Shown here in pieces: positions 6,654 to 7,219 of a stretch of DNA of 7,219 nucleotides. Each line of letters starts with the position of its first letter. The stretch's first letter is position 1. A model generated the notes under the pieces. That model saw nothing but the letters and a program-made list of their open reading frames with translations. It made no database searches and had not been told where the DNA came from. Origin of the DNA: Gemmatimonadaceae bacterium (GTDB taxonomy: Bacteria > Gemmatimonadota > Gemmatimonadetes > Gemmatimonadales > Gemmatimonadaceae); NCBI GenBank assembly GCA_013820975.1, contig JACDHQ010000100.1:1-7219 (forward strand), read 5' to 3'. The position numbers and the translations under genes were made by a program.

Positions 6654-6902
6654 TCACCCGTCGAAGAGCGCTGCCGTGAGCGCCGCGCGCTCGATCCCGA
6701 GATGTGCTGCCACATTCGCGAGTATACTCGCGAGCGTGCCGACGCGGAGACTCGCGTGATCGGGGATCGTGACATGATGCTCACCGCCCTGCTGCGTCGT
6801 GAGCCGCATGTGACTCCCCGTCTCGCGCGTCACCGTGTAGCCGTAGCGGCGGAGCGAGAGAGAGAGATCGCGGCCCGAGAGATCGCGCGGGAGCCGTGCC
6901 AT
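6654..6902 (-). CDS. hicA: HicA-family mRNA interferase toxin
   Basis: This 82-residue protein shows the HicA double-stranded-RNA-binding-like fold pattern. It has an N-terminal 'LSGRDLSLSLRRYGYTVTRE', then the active-site motif Gly29-Ser30-His31 ('GSHMRLT'), a strand 'HHVTIPDHASLRVGTLASIL' at about 42-60, and a C-terminal helix with 'AAHLGIERAAL'. In the family, the His in GSH is the catalytic residue of a ribosome-independent mRNA interferase. The ATG (6902-6900) directly follows the TAA of hicB (TAAATG) with no spacer and no Shine-Dalgarno of its own, so translation is probably coupled to the antitoxin. No truncation or frameshift is seen. The family call is strong; activity as a toxin is inferred. 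Confidence 0.88.
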   Translation of the reverse strand: MARLPRDLSGRDLSLSLRRYGYTVTRETGSHMRLTTQQGGEHHVTIPDHASLRVGTLASILANVAAHLGIERAALTAALFDG

Positions 6903-7115
6903 TTAGGCGGCGATGACTTCGTCGTGCACCAGATGGAGTCGGATCGCCTTCGGCCGCTCGGCGTCCGCCTCATCGTAATGGCAGCGCACGGCATCGCGGA
7001 CCATCGCGCGCAGCTGGTCCAGGTCATCCGCTTCGGTGACGATCGAGACGCCGACGGCGTGGGCGATGTACCCACCTTCGGCCGCGTCCTCGACGATAAA
7101 CAGGATCTCGGTCAT
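6903..7115 (-). CDS. hicB: Short HicB-family antitoxin, N-terminal domain only
   Basis: This 70-residue protein starts 'MTEILFIVEDAAEGGYIAHA' and continues with 'TEADDLDQLRAMVRDAVRCH' and 'RLHLVHDEVIAA'. This is the partial RNase H-like fold of HicB antitoxins that bind and block HicA. Small proteins of this type have sometimes carried an unrelated '2-oxoisovalerate dehydrogenase' label in databases, which the sequence does not support. It has no ribbon-helix-helix or HTH domain after the HicB fold, unlike longer HicB antitoxins that repress their own promoter. I chose ATG 7115 because GGGAG (7126-7122) lies 6 nt upstream and the family N-terminus begins here. An upstream in-frame ATG at 7211 would add 32 residues unlike HicB. 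The stop abuts the hicA start. Confidence 0.87.
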   Translation of the reverse strand: MTEILFIVEDAAEGGYIAHAVGVSIVTEADDLDQLRAMVRDAVRCHYDEADAERPKAIRLHLVHDEVIAA

Positions 7116-7121
7116 CGGTGA

Positions 7122-7141
7122 CTCCCAGGCAGAGACTGGGG
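7122..7141 (-). promoter_or_regulatory. Inverted repeat overlapping the hicB ribosome binding site
   Basis: On the - strand, CCCAG (7140-7136) is followed by a 7-nt loop and CTGGG (7128-7124). The distal arm continues into GGGAG (7126-7122), the hicB Shine-Dalgarno. A hairpin in the mRNA leader could partly hide the ribosome binding site, or the repeat could be a DNA operator. The repeat is seen; any function is inferred. Confidence 0.4.
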
Positions 7142-7154
7142 ACAATTTAGCCCC
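7138..7154. promoter_or_regulatory. Imperfect AT-centred palindrome upstream of hicB
   Basis: GGGGACAATTTAGCCCC has outer arms of four perfect pairs and an AT-rich centre, standing out in an otherwise GC-rich region. On the - strand the centre reads TAAATT, a weak -10-like hexamer, but no -35 element lies at the right distance. It could be an operator or the promoter core for hicBA. Confidence 0.25.
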
Positions 7155-7219
7155 TGATCCCTCGGGAGCGCGAGCGATTCTCGCATGGTGCGCGAGTTCT
7201 CGACGCGCCACCCCCCCGG

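Noticed and set aside
6389..6679. A + strand open frame of 96 codons spanning the spacer and the hicA end
   Set aside because: It starts inside gspK, is Gly/Arg-rich and has no Shine-Dalgarno. The hydrophobic stretch in the middle follows from the T-rich spacer.
6606..7121. A 171-codon + strand open frame across hicA and hicB
   Set aside because: It is the complement of two overlapping real genes with clear family motifs and has no start signal.
7185..7219. An ATG-initiated frame running off the right edge on the + strand
   Set aside because: Only 11 codons are visible, with no nearby Shine-Dalgarno; it cannot be told from chance.

Overview
The window is high-GC bacterial DNA, densely coding on the + strand. 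It holds most of the structural half of a type II secretion system (T2SS) operon, followed by a convergent hicBA toxin-antitoxin pair on the - strand. GC-rich codon use, GTG starts, a short secretin and the split gene order fit a non-proteobacterial lineage. Gemmatimonadota is my best guess, but this is inference; there is no rRNA or other taxonomic marker here.

Positions 1-6420 form one tightly packed transcription unit. In order it contains the tail of a probable pseudopilin (GspI-like), a minor pseudopilin (gspJ), the inner-membrane platform proteins gspL and gspM, the clamp protein gspC, the outer-membrane secretin gspD, a stand-alone sigma-54 activator (AAA+ plus Fis-type HTH, no sensor domain) and the minor pseudopilin gspK. 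All seven junctions overlap (11, 8, 4, 4, 8, 4 and 17 nt), so translation is probably coupled throughout. The L-M-C-D block has the same order as the type IV pilus genes pilM/N-O-P-Q, while J and K are T2SS-type components. The ATPase (gspE), platform (gspF), major pseudopilin (gspG), gspH and prepilin peptidase are not in the window; some probably lie upstream.

How the parts should work together: GspJ, GspK and the upstream pseudopilin would form the tip of the pseudopilus. GspL and GspM form the inner-membrane platform. GspC links that platform to the periplasmic N-domains of the secretin GspD, through which substrates exit. The sigma-54 activator is the unusual component. It has PspF-like architecture, is translationally coupled to the secretin gene and sits between gspD and gspK. 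It may make sigma-54 transcription responsive to assembly of, or stress from, the secretion system.

Positions 6421-6653 are a 233-nt convergent intergenic spacer with no convincing gene. Positions 6654-7115 (- strand) encode HicB (antitoxin, 70 aa) then HicA (toxin, 82 aa), abutting as TAAATG. Positions 7116-7219 are the hicBA upstream region, with a small inverted repeat overlapping the hicB ribosome binding site.
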